Shown piece after piece: positions 9,567 to 17,965 of a stretch of DNA of 64,000 nt. Every line of letters begins with the position of its first letter. The first letter of the stretch is position 1. The notes under the pieces were generated by a model. It saw only the letters and a list, made by a program, of their open reading frames with translations. It was not told where the DNA came from and did not search any database. The translations under genes were made by a program, and so were the position numbers. The stretch spans positions 133,029-197,028 of the forward strand of contig NZ_LMIA01000013.1 in the NCBI RefSeq assembly GCF_001428565.1, read 5' to 3'. Source of the stretch: Nocardioides sp. Root190. GTDB taxonomy: Bacteria > Actinomycetota > Actinomycetes > Propionibacteriales > Nocardioidaceae.

Positions 9567-10886
9567 CTAGAGGCCGAAGAGCAAGTACAGGCCCGCGAAT
9601 GTGTACGAGACCATGACGAACAGCAACGGGAGTTGTGCCGTCGAGTGGTCTCGAGAAGGCAACAGGGTGATCGCACGGTCGTGGGCCGCGATCACCCCGA
9701 GGACGTGGCCGATGACGATCGCGAGCACCTTGATGCTGGCGAGCACCGTTGGGTGCAACGACAGCCAGATGTCGACCTGCAGGTCAGCGGTCCCGAACAG
9801 GTTCTGGCCGGTTCCCAACGGATCGCTTGCCTGGATCAATGTCTGCTGCCCGGTCTCCACCAACAGCGTGAGGTAATGGGCGGTCATGTAGCCCACGATG
9901 ATGGGGACCAGGGAGTGGGCCAGCCGGCCCGGCATCTCGCGTCTGGGCACCCGCGCTGAGCGAGCAGGAATGCTGGTCGCAGTCCAGAACAGCCCGGCAA
10001 CCAGTGCGCAGACGCCGAGGAGGAGACCGGTCTCCAGCAAGGCCACGTCGAGAGACGTCGACTGGGTGAACCGGAGCCACGTTGTCGAACCAGCGAAACT
10101 GTCGAATGCGGTCGATCCAAGCAGGACGGATGTAACAGCGAGTAGCCCCGGCCGCGCAGTGAGGCCGGCGAGGTTGCGCAAGGGCGCAACGACTTCAAGC
10201 ACACCATGGGTGTTTCGGCGCCAGATCGACAGGTGAGCGACCAGCGTGGAGTAGACCTCGAAAGGGTCCGCTTGCTCGAACCAGTCAGTCCCGAACAAGC
10301 ACCCGCCTACAACCATGGCCGCGACATAGACAAGTAACCAGGTCGAAACGGTTGCGAGAGTCGAGCCGTCGGGCGAAACCAACTCGGTCCATACGAAGGC
10401 CAACAATCCAACGGCCGCGGGCCACATCCCCACCCACTGCGGCAGCCGGACCCGGGGTCGGCCAGAGTCGATCCGCAGCGCTGCCGAGACCGCGAAGGTC
10501 AGGCTCCGTGCCGGGCTGACCGCCTTGACAACAGGTCCCAGGGCCAGTGACGCCGGTACGAGCCCAACCCACAAGAGCACGTAGAACATGCCGAACAGTG
10601 GATTGACGCTGGGCTCGTCAGGCCCGGCTGCAGCGACCCACACTGCGAAGCCGAGGGCGACAAGACCGAACAGTCGCAGCATGATCCGCGTCACGGTGGC
10701 GTCGACGAAGCGTGTCAGCTTAGGAACAAGGAGCCGCGATCCGGCGGCGCCCTCGAACCGCGGCGTCCGCCAGGCCAGCAGGAGGACCGTGAACGACACG
10801 GTCAGTGCGGCACACCCACCGATGACAGCGCTGGATGCGGAGATCGGCAGATCGCTGCCCCCGCCCAGCCCGTGGGCGAGGATCAT
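9567..10886 (-). CDS. Uncharacterised polytopic membrane protein (paralogue of 11413 gene)
   Basis: 439 residues with roughly ten or more hydrophobic helices. The N-terminus HGLGGGSDLPI and the segment AWRTPRFEG recur in the paralogue at 11413-12759, as do VGLVPASLALGPVVKAVSP-like and SLVPIIVGYMTAHYLTLLVETGWQT-like segments. It belongs to a family of actinobacterial membrane proteins that I recall being labelled fenitrothion hydrolase in databases; I do not trust that as a function. Conserved histidines in the N-terminal HG and the C-terminal AHYLTL and SAHDRAI-like segments could bind metal or haem. Its ATG is two bases after the cupredoxin lipoprotein stop. It is the last gene of the operon controlled by operator 2. 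Confidence 0.72.
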   Translation of the reverse strand: MILAHGLGGGSDLPISASSAVIGGCAALTVSFTVLLLAWRTPRFEGAAGSRLLVPKLTRFVDATVTRIMLRLFGLVALGFAVWVAAAGPDEPSVNPLFGMFYVLLWVGLVPASLALGPVVKAVSPARSLTFAVSAALRIDSGRPRVRLPQWVGMWPAAVGLLAFVWTELVSPDGSTLATVSTWLLVYVAAMVVGGCLFGTDWFEQADPFEVYSTLVAHLSIWRRNTHGVLEVVAPLRNLAGLTARPGLLAVTSVLLGSTAFDSFAGSTTWLRFTQSTSLDVALLETGLLLGVCALVAGLFWTATSIPARSARVPRREMPGRLAHSLVPIIVGYMTAHYLTLLVETGQQTLIQASDPLGTGQNLFGTADLQVDIWLSLHPTVLASIKVLAIVIGHVLGVIAAHDRAITLLPSRDHSTAQLPLLFVMVSYTFAGLYLLFGL

Positions 10887-10888
10887 TT

Positions 10889-11332
10889 CTACTTCACCGT
10901 CACTACGGCAACAACGGCCTCGGAGTCGTGCTCCTCGATCTCAACCGTACCGGGCGTCCTGATCACCAACTCCTTCGATGAAGTGCCTGCCGGGAAGTCA
11001 ACGAACTGCTCGGGTTTGGAGTGCACGTGGAGCTGGCCCGCCCTGTCGGCATCGAAGGCAATGGTGATCGCCTCACCGGGTGCCGCGCTCACCCCCTGGG
11101 CGTTCGGTCCGACCTTGCTGCCCTTGATCGTCACTGCGAACCCGGGTCCGGTGGGCTCGACGGGCGCCGTGCTCGTAGCATCGGAGCTCGCTGGCGTCGG
11201 CGCCGTCGACGATGGAGTGGCCGTGTTGGAACCCGGCGCCCCGTCGTTGGTCTCGGCAGGTCCGCCGCAAGCAGTCAGGGCGAGCGCTGCCATCAGCGCC
11301 ATGGCGGGCGCAACCGGGTGAGGGATCTTCAT
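10889..11332 (-). CDS. Cupredoxin-like lipoprotein
   Basis: 147 residues. ATG 11332 follows the ribosome site GGAGAAG and gives a signal peptide with lipobox LTAC (Cys22). A Thr/Ser/Pro-rich linker to about residue 60 leads to a small beta domain with GQLHVHSKPEQF and an acidic/His region EIEEHDSEAVV at the C-terminus. The arrangement resembles cupredoxin-like domains, with HVH and the terminal EEHDSE as possible metal ligands; the copper role is inferred. It sits between two paralogous membrane-protein genes, two bases from one and about 80 from the other. A decayed copy of the same domain lies at 29530-29760. Confidence 0.75.
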   Translation of the reverse strand: MKIPHPVAPAMALMAALALTACGGPAETNDGAPGSNTATPSSTAPTPASSDATSTAPVEPTGPGFAVTIKGSKVGPNAQGVSAAPGEAITIAFDADRAGQLHVHSKPEQFVDFPAGTSSKELVIRTPGTVEIEEHDSEAVVAVVTVK

Positions 11333-11412
11333 TGTTTCTTCTCCAATCTGTTGGTGTGTTGGGAAGGCATGGCGACCTTCACCGTCGACAGCCATTCGAT
11401 GGCCAACTGGAC

Positions 11413-12759
11413 TCACGCCGAGAACAGGAGGAGCAGGCCACCGGTCGTGAAAGCAACCATCATGACCATCAGTGGAAGTTGCGATGTCACGCGTCGGCCC
11501 GGCGGGAAGACTGTCAGTGCCCTGTCGTGAGCTGAGACCGCGGCGGCAACGTGCCCCACAACGACTGCTGCGACCTTGATCGTGGCCAGCAGTGTCGGGT
11601 GGTAGCTGAACCAGAAGCTGGGCGTGAGTCCGGCCGTGCCAAACAGGTTCCACTCCTTGCCGAGCGGATCGCTCACCAGGGCAAGGGTCTGCCAGCCGTA
11701 GTCGACAAACAGAGTCAGATAGTGGGCGACGATGTAGCCGGCGATGATCGGCACCAGCGAGTGCGCGAACCGATCAGGCAACTCCGCGCGCGTGACCGAC
11801 GTTCCCGGCCGCGTCAGCACGCACCCAGCTGCAAACAAGATCCCAACCCCCACGCAGAAGCCTGCGAGAGCGAGGTTGTTGAGCGTGGCTGCCGAGAACG
11901 AACTGCCGTAGACCGTGCGCAACCACCACGAGGAGTCAGCGAAGGAATCGAACGCAGTACTGCCGAACAAGACCGCGACAACACCCCACACCCCAGGGAC
12001 CAACGGAGTGGTTGAAAGATTCGCCAGCGGACTCCTGAGCACGATCCGGGCATCGGGGGTGCCCGCTCCTCTGACGTGCCAGGGCGAAAGCCTGGCAGCG
12101 AGTGAGGAGTAGACCTCGAATGGGTCGGCCTTGGCGTAGAACGCCGGTCCGAACACAGCCCCGCCGACCAGCATGATCGCCAGGTAGATCGCGCACCACA
12201 ACCGCAGGTCACCGAGTTGGCTGCTGTTGTCGTAGACGAGTTCGAGCCACACGAACGCATACAGGCCAAGCGCCGCGGGCCACACGCCGAGCCGGGCAGG
12301 GAAATCGTACAAGCCACGTTCGCGGTCTCCACCGCTCAGCGTCAGCAAGGTGGCATGAATCGTGCGCACCGGACTGATCGCCTTCCACACCGGTCCCAGC
12401 AGCAGGGAGGCGAAGACCAGGCCGACCCACCACCAGACGTACACCATTCCGAAGAGAGGGTTCGTCAGGTCATTCCGGCCGAACAGCGCTGCCGTCGCAG
12501 CGAGCAGGAGCAGCGCGACACCGATGACTCGCAAGGCGATGGCCAGTGCGGGCGCCAGGATCAAGCTGGAGAACGGCTTCGGGAGAACCCATTCGCCCAC
12601 CGCCCGGGACGATGTCGTACCACCGTCGTATCGCGGCGTGCGCCACGCAGTGGCGAGGATGACGAACGACACGACCAATGCCACGCCGGCACCACCAACG
12701 GCTAGCGACAGCGGGATCGGCAAGTCAGCCTGACCTCCGACTCCATGGGCCTCGATCAC
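11413..12759 (-). CDS. Uncharacterised polytopic membrane protein (paralogue of 9567 gene)
   Basis: 448 residues, many membrane helices, beginning HGVGGQADLPI and sharing AWRTPRYDG, a TNPLFGMVYVWWWVGLVFASLL segment and AHYLTLFVDYGWQTL with the product of 9567-10886. GTG 12759 overlaps the stop of the DUF3093 gene (GTGA), so translation is coupled. The two paralogues flank a cupredoxin-like lipoprotein, suggesting a membrane complex that receives or passes metal or electrons. No catalytic motif was recognised. The family label fenitrothion hydrolase, which I recall for homologues, should be treated as unproven. Confidence 0.72.
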   Translation of the reverse strand: MIEAHGVGGQADLPIPLSLAVGGAGVALVVSFVILATAWRTPRYDGGTTSSRAVGEWVLPKPFSSLILAPALAIALRVIGVALLLLAATAALFGRNDLTNPLFGMVYVWWWVGLVFASLLLGPVWKAISPVRTIHATLLTLSGGDRERGLYDFPARLGVWPAALGLYAFVWLELVYDNSSQLGDLRLWCAIYLAIMLVGGAVFGPAFYAKADPFEVYSSLAARLSPWHVRGAGTPDARIVLRSPLANLSTTPLVPGVWGVVAVLFGSTAFDSFADSSWWLRTVYGSSFSAATLNNLALAGFCVGVGILFAAGCVLTRPGTSVTRAELPDRFAHSLVPIIAGYIVAHYLTLFVDYGWQTLALVSDPLGKEWNLFGTAGLTPSFWFSYHPTLLATIKVAAVVVGHVAAAVSAHDRALTVFPPGRRVTSQLPLMVMMVAFTTGGLLLLFSA

Positions 12760-13268
12760 CCCGCCACCGGCTCCTCAGTCTGAGGACCTCCGGAGGGTCC
12801 GCCCGTTCGCGACGCCAGGGCGGCCGCGAGCGCTTCGGGTCGACGAGAGCACACCAACCAGTAGGGGGTTGGATCGCCGGGATCAGCGATGCAAATCCGG
12901 ACCCCGGTAGCAACGTAGGGCCGCAGCACGAGGAAGGCGCGGGCATCGGCGTCACGGCCAGAGACATCCCGCATCAGTTGGGCACCAAGGATGTCCACGT
13001 CGCCGACGTGGTGCCTCTCGATCCGGGCTCGTCCGGCGTGGAGCCATCCGTCGGTAACCGTGATCTTCACTGACCCGTAGGAGGTGAGGAGAACGATCTG
13101 CATCAGCAGGAGGACGCCGGTAATGCCCCAAGCAAGGGACTCGGGAATGGAGACGATCATCGCCAACCAGAAGCTGGCGAGCATCAATCCCCACAGGAGC
13201 CACCACCTCAGTGGGGCACGCAGACGTTCGCGGTAAAGCACCCGCCCATCTCTGCTCACCGCAGGCAT
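12756..13268 (-). CDS. DUF3093 family membrane protein
   Basis: 170 residues from ATG 13268. The start LYRERLRAPLRWW and two close membrane helices (WWLLWGLMLASFWLAMI and AWGITGVLLLMQIVLL) followed by a cytosolic beta-rich domain (IERHHVGDVDIL, YWLVCSRRPEALAAAL) match the actinobacterial DUF3093 family. The function is not known to me. The frame is open 29 residues upstream but overlaps the neighbouring small gene. The stop overlaps the start of the 448-residue membrane protein by four bases. Confidence 0.75.
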   Translation of the reverse strand: MPAVSRDGRVLYRERLRAPLRWWLLWGLMLASFWLAMIVSIPESLAWGITGVLLLMQIVLLTSYGSVKITVTDGWLHAGRARIERHHVGDVDILGAQLMRDVSGRDADARAFLVLRPYVATGVRICIADPGDPTPYWLVCSRRPEALAAALASRTGGPSGGPQTEEPVAG

Positions 13269-13311
13269 GTCGCGCCAACCACGTTGCTCCGTAGCGGCAT
13301 TGGCTGGGAAG

Positions 13312-13530
13312 TCACCGGCGGGGGCGCAGGCAGACCCACGCCAACGCGACACCAAGACCGCCCAGGATGGGCCCGACCGCGCCGAGAGATCGAGATGGGG
13401 CTTCGTCGCCCACGACCCCCCAAGACAACAGAGTCCAGTAGCCGCCGAGGAACATCAGGAACAACGCCGGGGGCAAGCCCAGCACAATCCCTCTCGAACG
13501 AGGTGCCTTGCCATACCGTGACTCGTCCAT
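13312..13530 (-). CDS. Small membrane protein, two helices
   Basis: 72 residues from ATG 13530. A polar N-terminus is followed by two hydrophobic helices (near 18-36 and 45-65) and a basic end. It starts six bases after the VanY-like stop and is followed 43 bases later by the DUF3093 gene, so it belongs to the same minus-strand operon. No family was recognised. Confidence 0.55.
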   Translation of the reverse strand: MDESRYGKAPRSRGIVLGLPPALFLMFLGGYWTLLSWGVVGDEAPSRSLGAVGPILGGLGVALAWVCLRPRR

Positions 13531-13535
13531 CGCAA

Positions 13536-14378
13536 CTAGCTCGCATCTTCTTGGGTGAGGCGGTCGGTGTATTCCCAATGCCAAGGCTCAGGCCTCGACC
13601 CACTGGGCCGCGCCCATGTGGGATTGATCCAACCAAAGCGGTTGGCGTTGTCTAGCATCCACTCGTGTTCGCGAGCGCCAAAACGCTCGACTCCGCCGCA
13701 CAGGTCGACGGCGACCCCCCAACCATGATTGCTGGTTCCCGGCGTGGCGGCGAGTCCCGGCTTGCTCGAGTACAAGCGGCGCTGAGCGTCGAGAGATCGG
13801 TAGCCGTCGGTCATGCATGGCAAGTCACCGAACTGTTGCTGGTAGCGGGCACTCAGTCGTGCCCATGCAGCCGCGGCATCTCCCCGCAAGTGGAACCCGG
13901 CCGGCAACTCGCACAGATTCTCGTCCTGGACCAACCCATTCGCATCCTGGGACTGTTGAGTCTCCGTCTGGCAGGTGGCGAGCCAATCGGGTTGTCGCTT
14001 GGACCTCACTGAGTCAGCTCGAGTTGCACTGCGGCTGAGAGAGAGTTCGCGGTAACCAGTTCCGAGTCGTTCTTGGGGATCCCTGGTTGGCGCCGGAGTC
14101 GGCGCAGCGCGTTCTCCCGGACCACGGATCGAAGCATTGTTCGTCGCAGGGTCCTCGTCGCGCCAACCGCCTGGATCGGCTGCCGCTGTCATGGCACTGA
14201 TGGTTGCCATGACAGCGACCGCTGTGATGGCAGTGCGAGGCGTCCGCCGCGGCACCTGCACGGTTCGGTGACGTCCCTGAGTCTCAGCACCGCGGCCAGG
14301 GTTGCTCTGGGCCGTCTTCGGGCTTGCCCGCCGGTGAAACGGGGAGCGCGCAGGCGCCCGATGCCGTCGAGCACCCAC
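13536..14378 (-). CDS. D-alanyl-D-alanine carboxypeptidase-like protein (VanY/M15 family)
   Basis: About 280 residues if translation starts at GTG 14378, which has GAGGAG eight bases upstream; longer starts would run into operator 2. The N-terminus is basic with one membrane helix (AITAVAVMATISAMTAAA). The C-terminal half is an M15B peptidase domain with SNHGWGVAVDLCGG (zinc His and Asp), DGYRSLDAQ and the terminal PEPWHWEY (zinc His). Such enzymes trim peptidoglycan stem peptides. It is the first gene of the operon that contains the cupredoxin lipoprotein, tying cell-wall remodelling to metal handling. The exact start is a judgement. Confidence 0.82.
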   Translation of the reverse strand: MGARRHRAPARSPFHRRASPKTAQSNPGRGAETQGRHRTVQVPRRTPRTAITAVAVMATISAMTAAADPGGWRDEDPATNNASIRGPGERAAPTPAPTRDPQERLGTGYRELSLSRSATRADSVRSKRQPDWLATCQTETQQSQDANGLVQDENLCELPAGFHLRGDAAAAWARLSARYQQQFGDLPCMTDGYRSLDAQRRLYSSKPGLAATPGTSNHGWGVAVDLCGGVERFGAREHEWMLDNANRFGWINPTWARPSGSRPEPWHWEYTDRLTQEDAS

Positions 14379-14425
14379 CAGAACCGCTCCTCGAAATCTG
14401 TGATTCAACCGACCAAGTCCCCGAC

Positions 14426-14442
14426 TACTATAAAAAGTAGTA
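14426..14442. promoter_or_regulatory. Putative BlaI/CopY-type operator 2
   Basis: TACTA, seven A/T-rich bases, TAGTA (TACTATAAAAAGTAGTA), with further TAG repeats to 14445. It lies between the divergent VanY-like operon (minus, start about 14378) and the DUF4229 gene (plus, start 14485), placed to control both. Confidence 0.75.
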
Positions 14443-14484
14443 GTAGAAGGTCCAAATCGCGCCCTGGTCACCTACGGTGGCCCG

Positions 14485-14745
14485 GTGAAAGAGTTCTGGA
14501 CCTACACCGCTCTGCGCGGCTTGCTGTTCCTCATAGCCTTCGCCGTTGCGCTCGGAGTGTGGTTGGCAGTTGATGACTCGGTGAAACTGTTGCCGGTGAC
14601 CGCGATCGCGTTCGTCGTCAGTAGCGCAGGTTCGTACTTCCTGCTTCGCGGACAGCGCCTCGCGTTCAGTGAACGGGTGAACCAGCGCGCGACGCTGGCA
14701 GTGCATCGGCACGGCGAGGCGCAGCCAGGGGACGCCGTCAGGTAG
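14485..14745 (+). CDS. DUF4229 family small membrane protein
   Basis: 86 residues from GTG 14485. It begins KEFWTYTALRGLLFLIAF, the typical start of the actinobacterial DUF4229 family, with two membrane helices near 8-27 and 34-53 and a polar tail. The function is unknown. Operator 2 lies 43 bases upstream, shared with the divergent VanY-like operon. Confidence 0.72.
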   Translation: MKEFWTYTALRGLLFLIAFAVALGVWLAVDDSVKLLPVTAIAFVVSSAGSYFLLRGQRLAFSERVNQRATLAVHRHGEAQPGDAVR

Positions 14746-14853
14746 CAATCCGCCGCAACCACTGCCGCACGTCAAGCCCGCGGGCATCTACGTGACTCCG
14801 GTTCGCGTGCGCACGGCACGGGGCCAACTGGACGCACCACTTGGCCAGCCGCC

Positions 14854-14870
14854 TACGATGCAGCGTAGTA
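14854..14870. promoter_or_regulatory. Putative BlaI/CopY-type operator 3
   Basis: TACGA, seven bases, TAGTA (TACGATGCAGCGTAGTA), one half-site base different from the consensus. It lies 25 bases upstream of the DsbA-like gene start at 14895, where a repressor would block transcription of the DsbA/VKOR pair. Confidence 0.68.
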
Positions 14871-14894
14871 GTTTCGACACGAAGGAAGCACCGA

Positions 14895-15551
14895 GTGAAG
14901 TCTCAGGTCAAGTTGTCTCTCCTCCTCGTCGCAGTGGTGGCGGTCGTCATCGCAGGATTGCTCGCGTTCGCGGGCCGCGACTCAAGTGACGCGAATCCGT
15001 CGGCCGGGGCTTCCGACACCCGCCTCGTGCGTGAGGACAGCCGCGTCATCGGGCAGCCGGGTTCCACCGATGTCGTGTTGGTCGAGTTCCTCGACTTTGA
15101 ATGCGAGGCGTGCCGCGCCGCATATCCCATCGTCGAGCAGCTCCGAGAAAAGTACGGCGACCAAGTGACCTTCGTGGCCCGTTACTTCCCCCTGCCCGGC
15201 CACTACAACTCCGAACGCGCAGCTCGCGCCGTCGAATCAGCCGCGCGGCAGGGCAAGTTCGACCAGATGTACCAGAAGATGTACGAAACGCAAGAGTCCT
15301 GGGGGGAACAGCGAGTACCGCTCGACGACTTCTTCCGCGATCTGGCTCAGGGCATCGGCCTCGACATGGAAACGTTCGATGCGGACTACGGTTCAGCTGA
15401 GGTCGCTGAGCGCGTCCAGCGCGACGTCGCTGACGGCACGTCGCTCGGGGTCCAGGGAACTCCGACGTTCTTCCTGGATGGCGAACGCCTGCAGCCCGAA
15501 TCAAGTGCAGACTTCGAAAACGCCATCGCGGACGCTCTTGCAAGTCGATGA
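14895..15551 (+). CDS. DsbA-family disulfide oxidoreductase, membrane anchored
   Basis: 218 residues from GTG 14895, preceded by GAAGGAAG. An N-terminal membrane helix (8-26) anchors an extracytoplasmic thioredoxin-like domain with FECEAC (Cys70, Cys73) and the cis-proline loop GVQGTPTFFLDG. It probably introduces disulfide bonds into exported proteins. The stop overlaps the start of the VKOR gene by four bases, the usual partner that reoxidises it. Operator 3 sits just upstream. Together with the ResA- and TlpA-like proteins this is the third thioredoxin-fold protein under the same type of operator. Confidence 0.9.
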   Translation: MKSQVKLSLLLVAVVAVVIAGLLAFAGRDSSDANPSAGASDTRLVREDSRVIGQPGSTDVVLVEFLDFECEACRAAYPIVEQLREKYGDQVTFVARYFPLPGHYNSERAARAVESAARQGKFDQMYQKMYETQESWGEQRVPLDDFFRDLAQGIGLDMETFDADYGSAEVAERVQRDVADGTSLGVQGTPTFFLDGERLQPESSADFENAIADALASR

Positions 15552-16150
15552 CAGCCAGGTCCAAGGAGGGCGACCGGGCTCTCGGAGGCCTCCTGCTTCT
15601 TGGTGGGACGCTGGGCTTGGTAGCGGCCTTCATTCTCACCATCGAGAAGATCGCGCTGCTCAAGGACGTCGGCTATGCACCGTCATGCAACCTCAACCCG
15701 ATCCTGAGTTGCGGTTCCGTCATGGAATCAGCGCAAGCTGAACTGTTTGGCTTTCCCAATCCGCTGATTGGCCTCATCGCTTTCCCCATTGTTGCGGCCA
15801 CGGGCGCGGGGCTGCTAGCAGGCGCCCACTTCGCCACCTGGTATTGGCGCGGCCTTCAAGTCGGGGTCTCGCTGGCAGCCATGCTCGTCGGCTGGCTGAT
15901 CTTCCAAAGCCTGTACCGGATCGGCGCCCTTTGTCCCTACTGCATGGCAGTGTGGGCTGTGGTCATCCCCATCTTCTGGTACGTGTCATTGCGCAACGCG
16001 ACGTCGGGAGTGCTCGGAGCTCGGATCGCGAGAACTACTGCCGTGCAAACACTTAGCGAGTGGCGGATGCCCCTTGTCGTCGCGACAATGCTGATCGTGA
16101 TCGTCCTGATCACCGAGCAGTTCTGGTACTACTGGCAGACCATCGTCTGA
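15548..16150 (+). CDS. Vitamin K epoxide reductase (VKOR) family membrane protein
   Basis: 200 residues, with a four- to five-helix VKOR core. Conserved cysteines are Cys47 and Cys55 in the first loop (CNLNPILSC) and the CPYC active site at 129-132. In actinobacteria VKOR replaces DsbB: it reoxidises the DsbA-like partner and passes electrons to quinones. It overlaps the DsbA-like gene by four bases. A C-terminal helix (VVATMLIVIVLITEQFWYYW) follows the core. Confidence 0.92.
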   Translation: MTARSKEGDRALGGLLLLGGTLGLVAAFILTIEKIALLKDVGYAPSCNLNPILSCGSVMESAQAELFGFPNPLIGLIAFPIVAATGAGLLAGAHFATWYWRGLQVGVSLAAMLVGWLIFQSLYRIGALCPYCMAVWAVVIPIFWYVSLRNATSGVLGARIARTTAVQTLSEWRMPLVVATMLIVIVLITEQFWYYWQTIV

Positions 16151-16212
16151 TTGCAGGGCGCTGGAAGAATGGACATTGACATGCGCCGGAGGCGCTCCAA
16201 GGTGGCGAACTC

Positions 16213-16398
16213 ATGAGGCTGCTCCATATGGGCACGCTCCATCCGGCCGAGCAAGCAGCGACAATCGCGTTGCTTTTTGGGCCGTTCCTCATTCTCGGCG
16301 TCGTCGTGTTCATCCGGCGCCGCGAAGAGGCGACAGCGACGAAGCGCGCACGCCTTAAGCCGAGTATCGACGCCTTCGACGACGACCTCGCCCCATAG
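16213..16398 (+). CDS. Small single-helix membrane protein
   Basis: 61 residues. A short N-terminus with two histidines precedes a membrane helix (ALLFGPFLILGVVVFI, about residues 19-34) and a basic then acidic tail. The sequence AAGGTGG lies about 10 bases before ATG 16213. It is 62 bases downstream of VKOR and on the same strand, so probably co-transcribed. No family was recognised. Confidence 0.55.
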   Translation: MRLLHMGTLHPAEQAATIALLFGPFLILGVVVFIRRREEATATKRARLKPSIDAFDDDLAP

Positions 16399-16532
16399 GA
16401 AGTCAGAGAACCCGGCACAAACGCACGGGGAGAGCTGGGAGGTCCTCCGCATCGGTCAGGCAGCACGGGTGGCCTATCCCCCAAGCAAGCGGTTGTTGTT
16501 ACCTTCGATCCGTTCCTGCCGAAGTATGTGTT

Positions 16533-17630
16533 GTGCGCTCACAGACCGACACCGGCTCCCACCGCTTCGCCCGCAACGGGCAGGACTTGGCCACAACGCC
16601 ACCCCATGACTCGGCCGACGCGTCTCGGCCGACGGCGACAGATGATGATCAGCTGCGAACCACCAGATCCAAGAACGCCAAACGACGCCGCCGGACCGTC
16701 GACGACCTTGCCTGGCTTCGGGGCAGGCCGACCCTCAACGCTCTCATCGAGCGGTTCCCATCCGAGTGGCAGGCTGTCCGCCGGGAGGTCGCGAGCCTGG
16801 TCGCACGCAACGACGTTGACGACATCCAGGTACGCATCATCGCCGCGTCTCTACCCGCTCAGACTCTTCCAGGCAGCCGGGTTCGCCCCGCCCGAGAGCG
16901 CGTCGCAGCCGAAGTCCATCGTCAGATGACCGTCCATCTCCTCAAGGATGCAATCCTGCGCTCCTCGACGGGAGTCAATGAGGGCCGGATCCGCTTCAAC
17001 CTGGCGAATGGATACATCGCTCAGAAGTTGCTGTTCAGACGCGATCTTGAGCGGAAGCCGGTCTCCATCCGACTCTTCCGCCTGATCTGGCCAATGTTGA
17101 ACCAGCGGCGACTCCTGATGCCGTTGGTTCAGCCCAAGGGCATTTGGTGCTTCTACTCATCGCGCCTCGTGTCACAGCTCGCCGAGATGATCGGCGACCG
17201 TGCGTGCCTGGAGATTGCGGCGGGAGACGGAACACTCTCCCGATTCCTTGCCAAGGCCGGCGTCAACGTGACCGCGACCGACAACTACAGCTGGGATGAC
17301 AGCATCGACTTTCCCAGCAGCGTAATCCGCCAAGACGCCCGAACGGCGCTACGTGAACACCGCCCTCAGGTCGTGATCTGCTCCTGGCCGCCAGCCGGCA
17401 ACCACTTCGAGCAACACGTGTTCTCCACTGCCAGCGTGGAGCTCTACATCGTGATCTCCTCCACGAATGAGCTCAGCACTGGGAACTGGGCCTCGTACCG
17501 GCGACAGGAAACCTTCGACCTCGCCATGGACGAGCGAATGAGCAAATTGGTCCTGCCACCAGAGGTAGCACATGGGGTCTATGTCTTCCGGCGGCGGCCT
17601 TCCGACAACGTCGTCTCGAAGCAGCCATAA
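16533..17630 (+). CDS. SAM-dependent methyltransferase-like protein, substrate unknown
   Basis: 365 residues from GTG 16533. The first 65 residues are polar and Arg-rich. The C-terminal half carries a Rossmann SAM site, CLEIAAGDGTLSRFLAKAG, then VTATDNYSWDD for the ribose-binding acid. A further motif, VVICSWPPAGNHFEQ, occupies the place of motif IV of amino-methyltransferases. The middle region (LPAQTLPGSRVRPARER to LLFRRDLE) is helical and unrecognised. The substrate cannot be inferred. It follows the DsbA/VKOR group but with a 134-base gap; the start is uncertain. Confidence 0.62.
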   Translation: MRSQTDTGSHRFARNGQDLATTPPHDSADASRPTATDDDQLRTTRSKNAKRRRRTVDDLAWLRGRPTLNALIERFPSEWQAVRREVASLVARNDVDDIQVRIIAASLPAQTLPGSRVRPARERVAAEVHRQMTVHLLKDAILRSSTGVNEGRIRFNLANGYIAQKLLFRRDLERKPVSIRLFRLIWPMLNQRRLLMPLVQPKGIWCFYSSRLVSQLAEMIGDRACLEIAAGDGTLSRFLAKAGVNVTATDNYSWDDSIDFPSSVIRQDARTALREHRPQVVICSWPPAGNHFEQHVFSTASVELYIVISSTNELSTGNWASYRRQETFDLAMDERMSKLVLPPEVAHGVYVFRRRPSDNVVSKQP

Positions 17631-17965
17631 GAAGCGCTCGGATGCAGACGGTCACACCCACCGTTGCAACGGGTTTACAGGCGAGGCACCACGTACATTC
17701 AGGCGGCGCCGCACGCGCCCGGCGCCAGTGCCACGGACGGACCGTTCCCTGCACCCTCCGGTCGATCGTGCCCCCCACTCTCGCTCAGGGCACGTGGCGT
17801 GTCACGTGCCGGGCTTCATTGACTTCGCCGGTGTCCAGCTCGAATCTATGCCAGGCGAGGTCGCCCAACGGGCTCCTACTCGCCAAAGCGCACAATGGCG
17901 ACGATGCCCGATCCGGCATCTCCCCGGCCGGCCGTCCTGTCGCCCACGTTGGCTTGACCACAGAC
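17631..17965. other. Intergenic region, nothing recognised
   Basis: 335 bases between convergent genes. No RNA gene, coding frame with a clear start, or operator-like site was seen. GC-rich short inverted repeats are present, but none is a clear terminator. Confidence 0.4.

Noticed and set aside
14189..14374. Small minus-strand frame starting MLDGIGRLRAPRF
   Set aside because: It lies in another frame of the VanY-like gene's start region; the VanY frame has a better ribosome site and a membrane helix.
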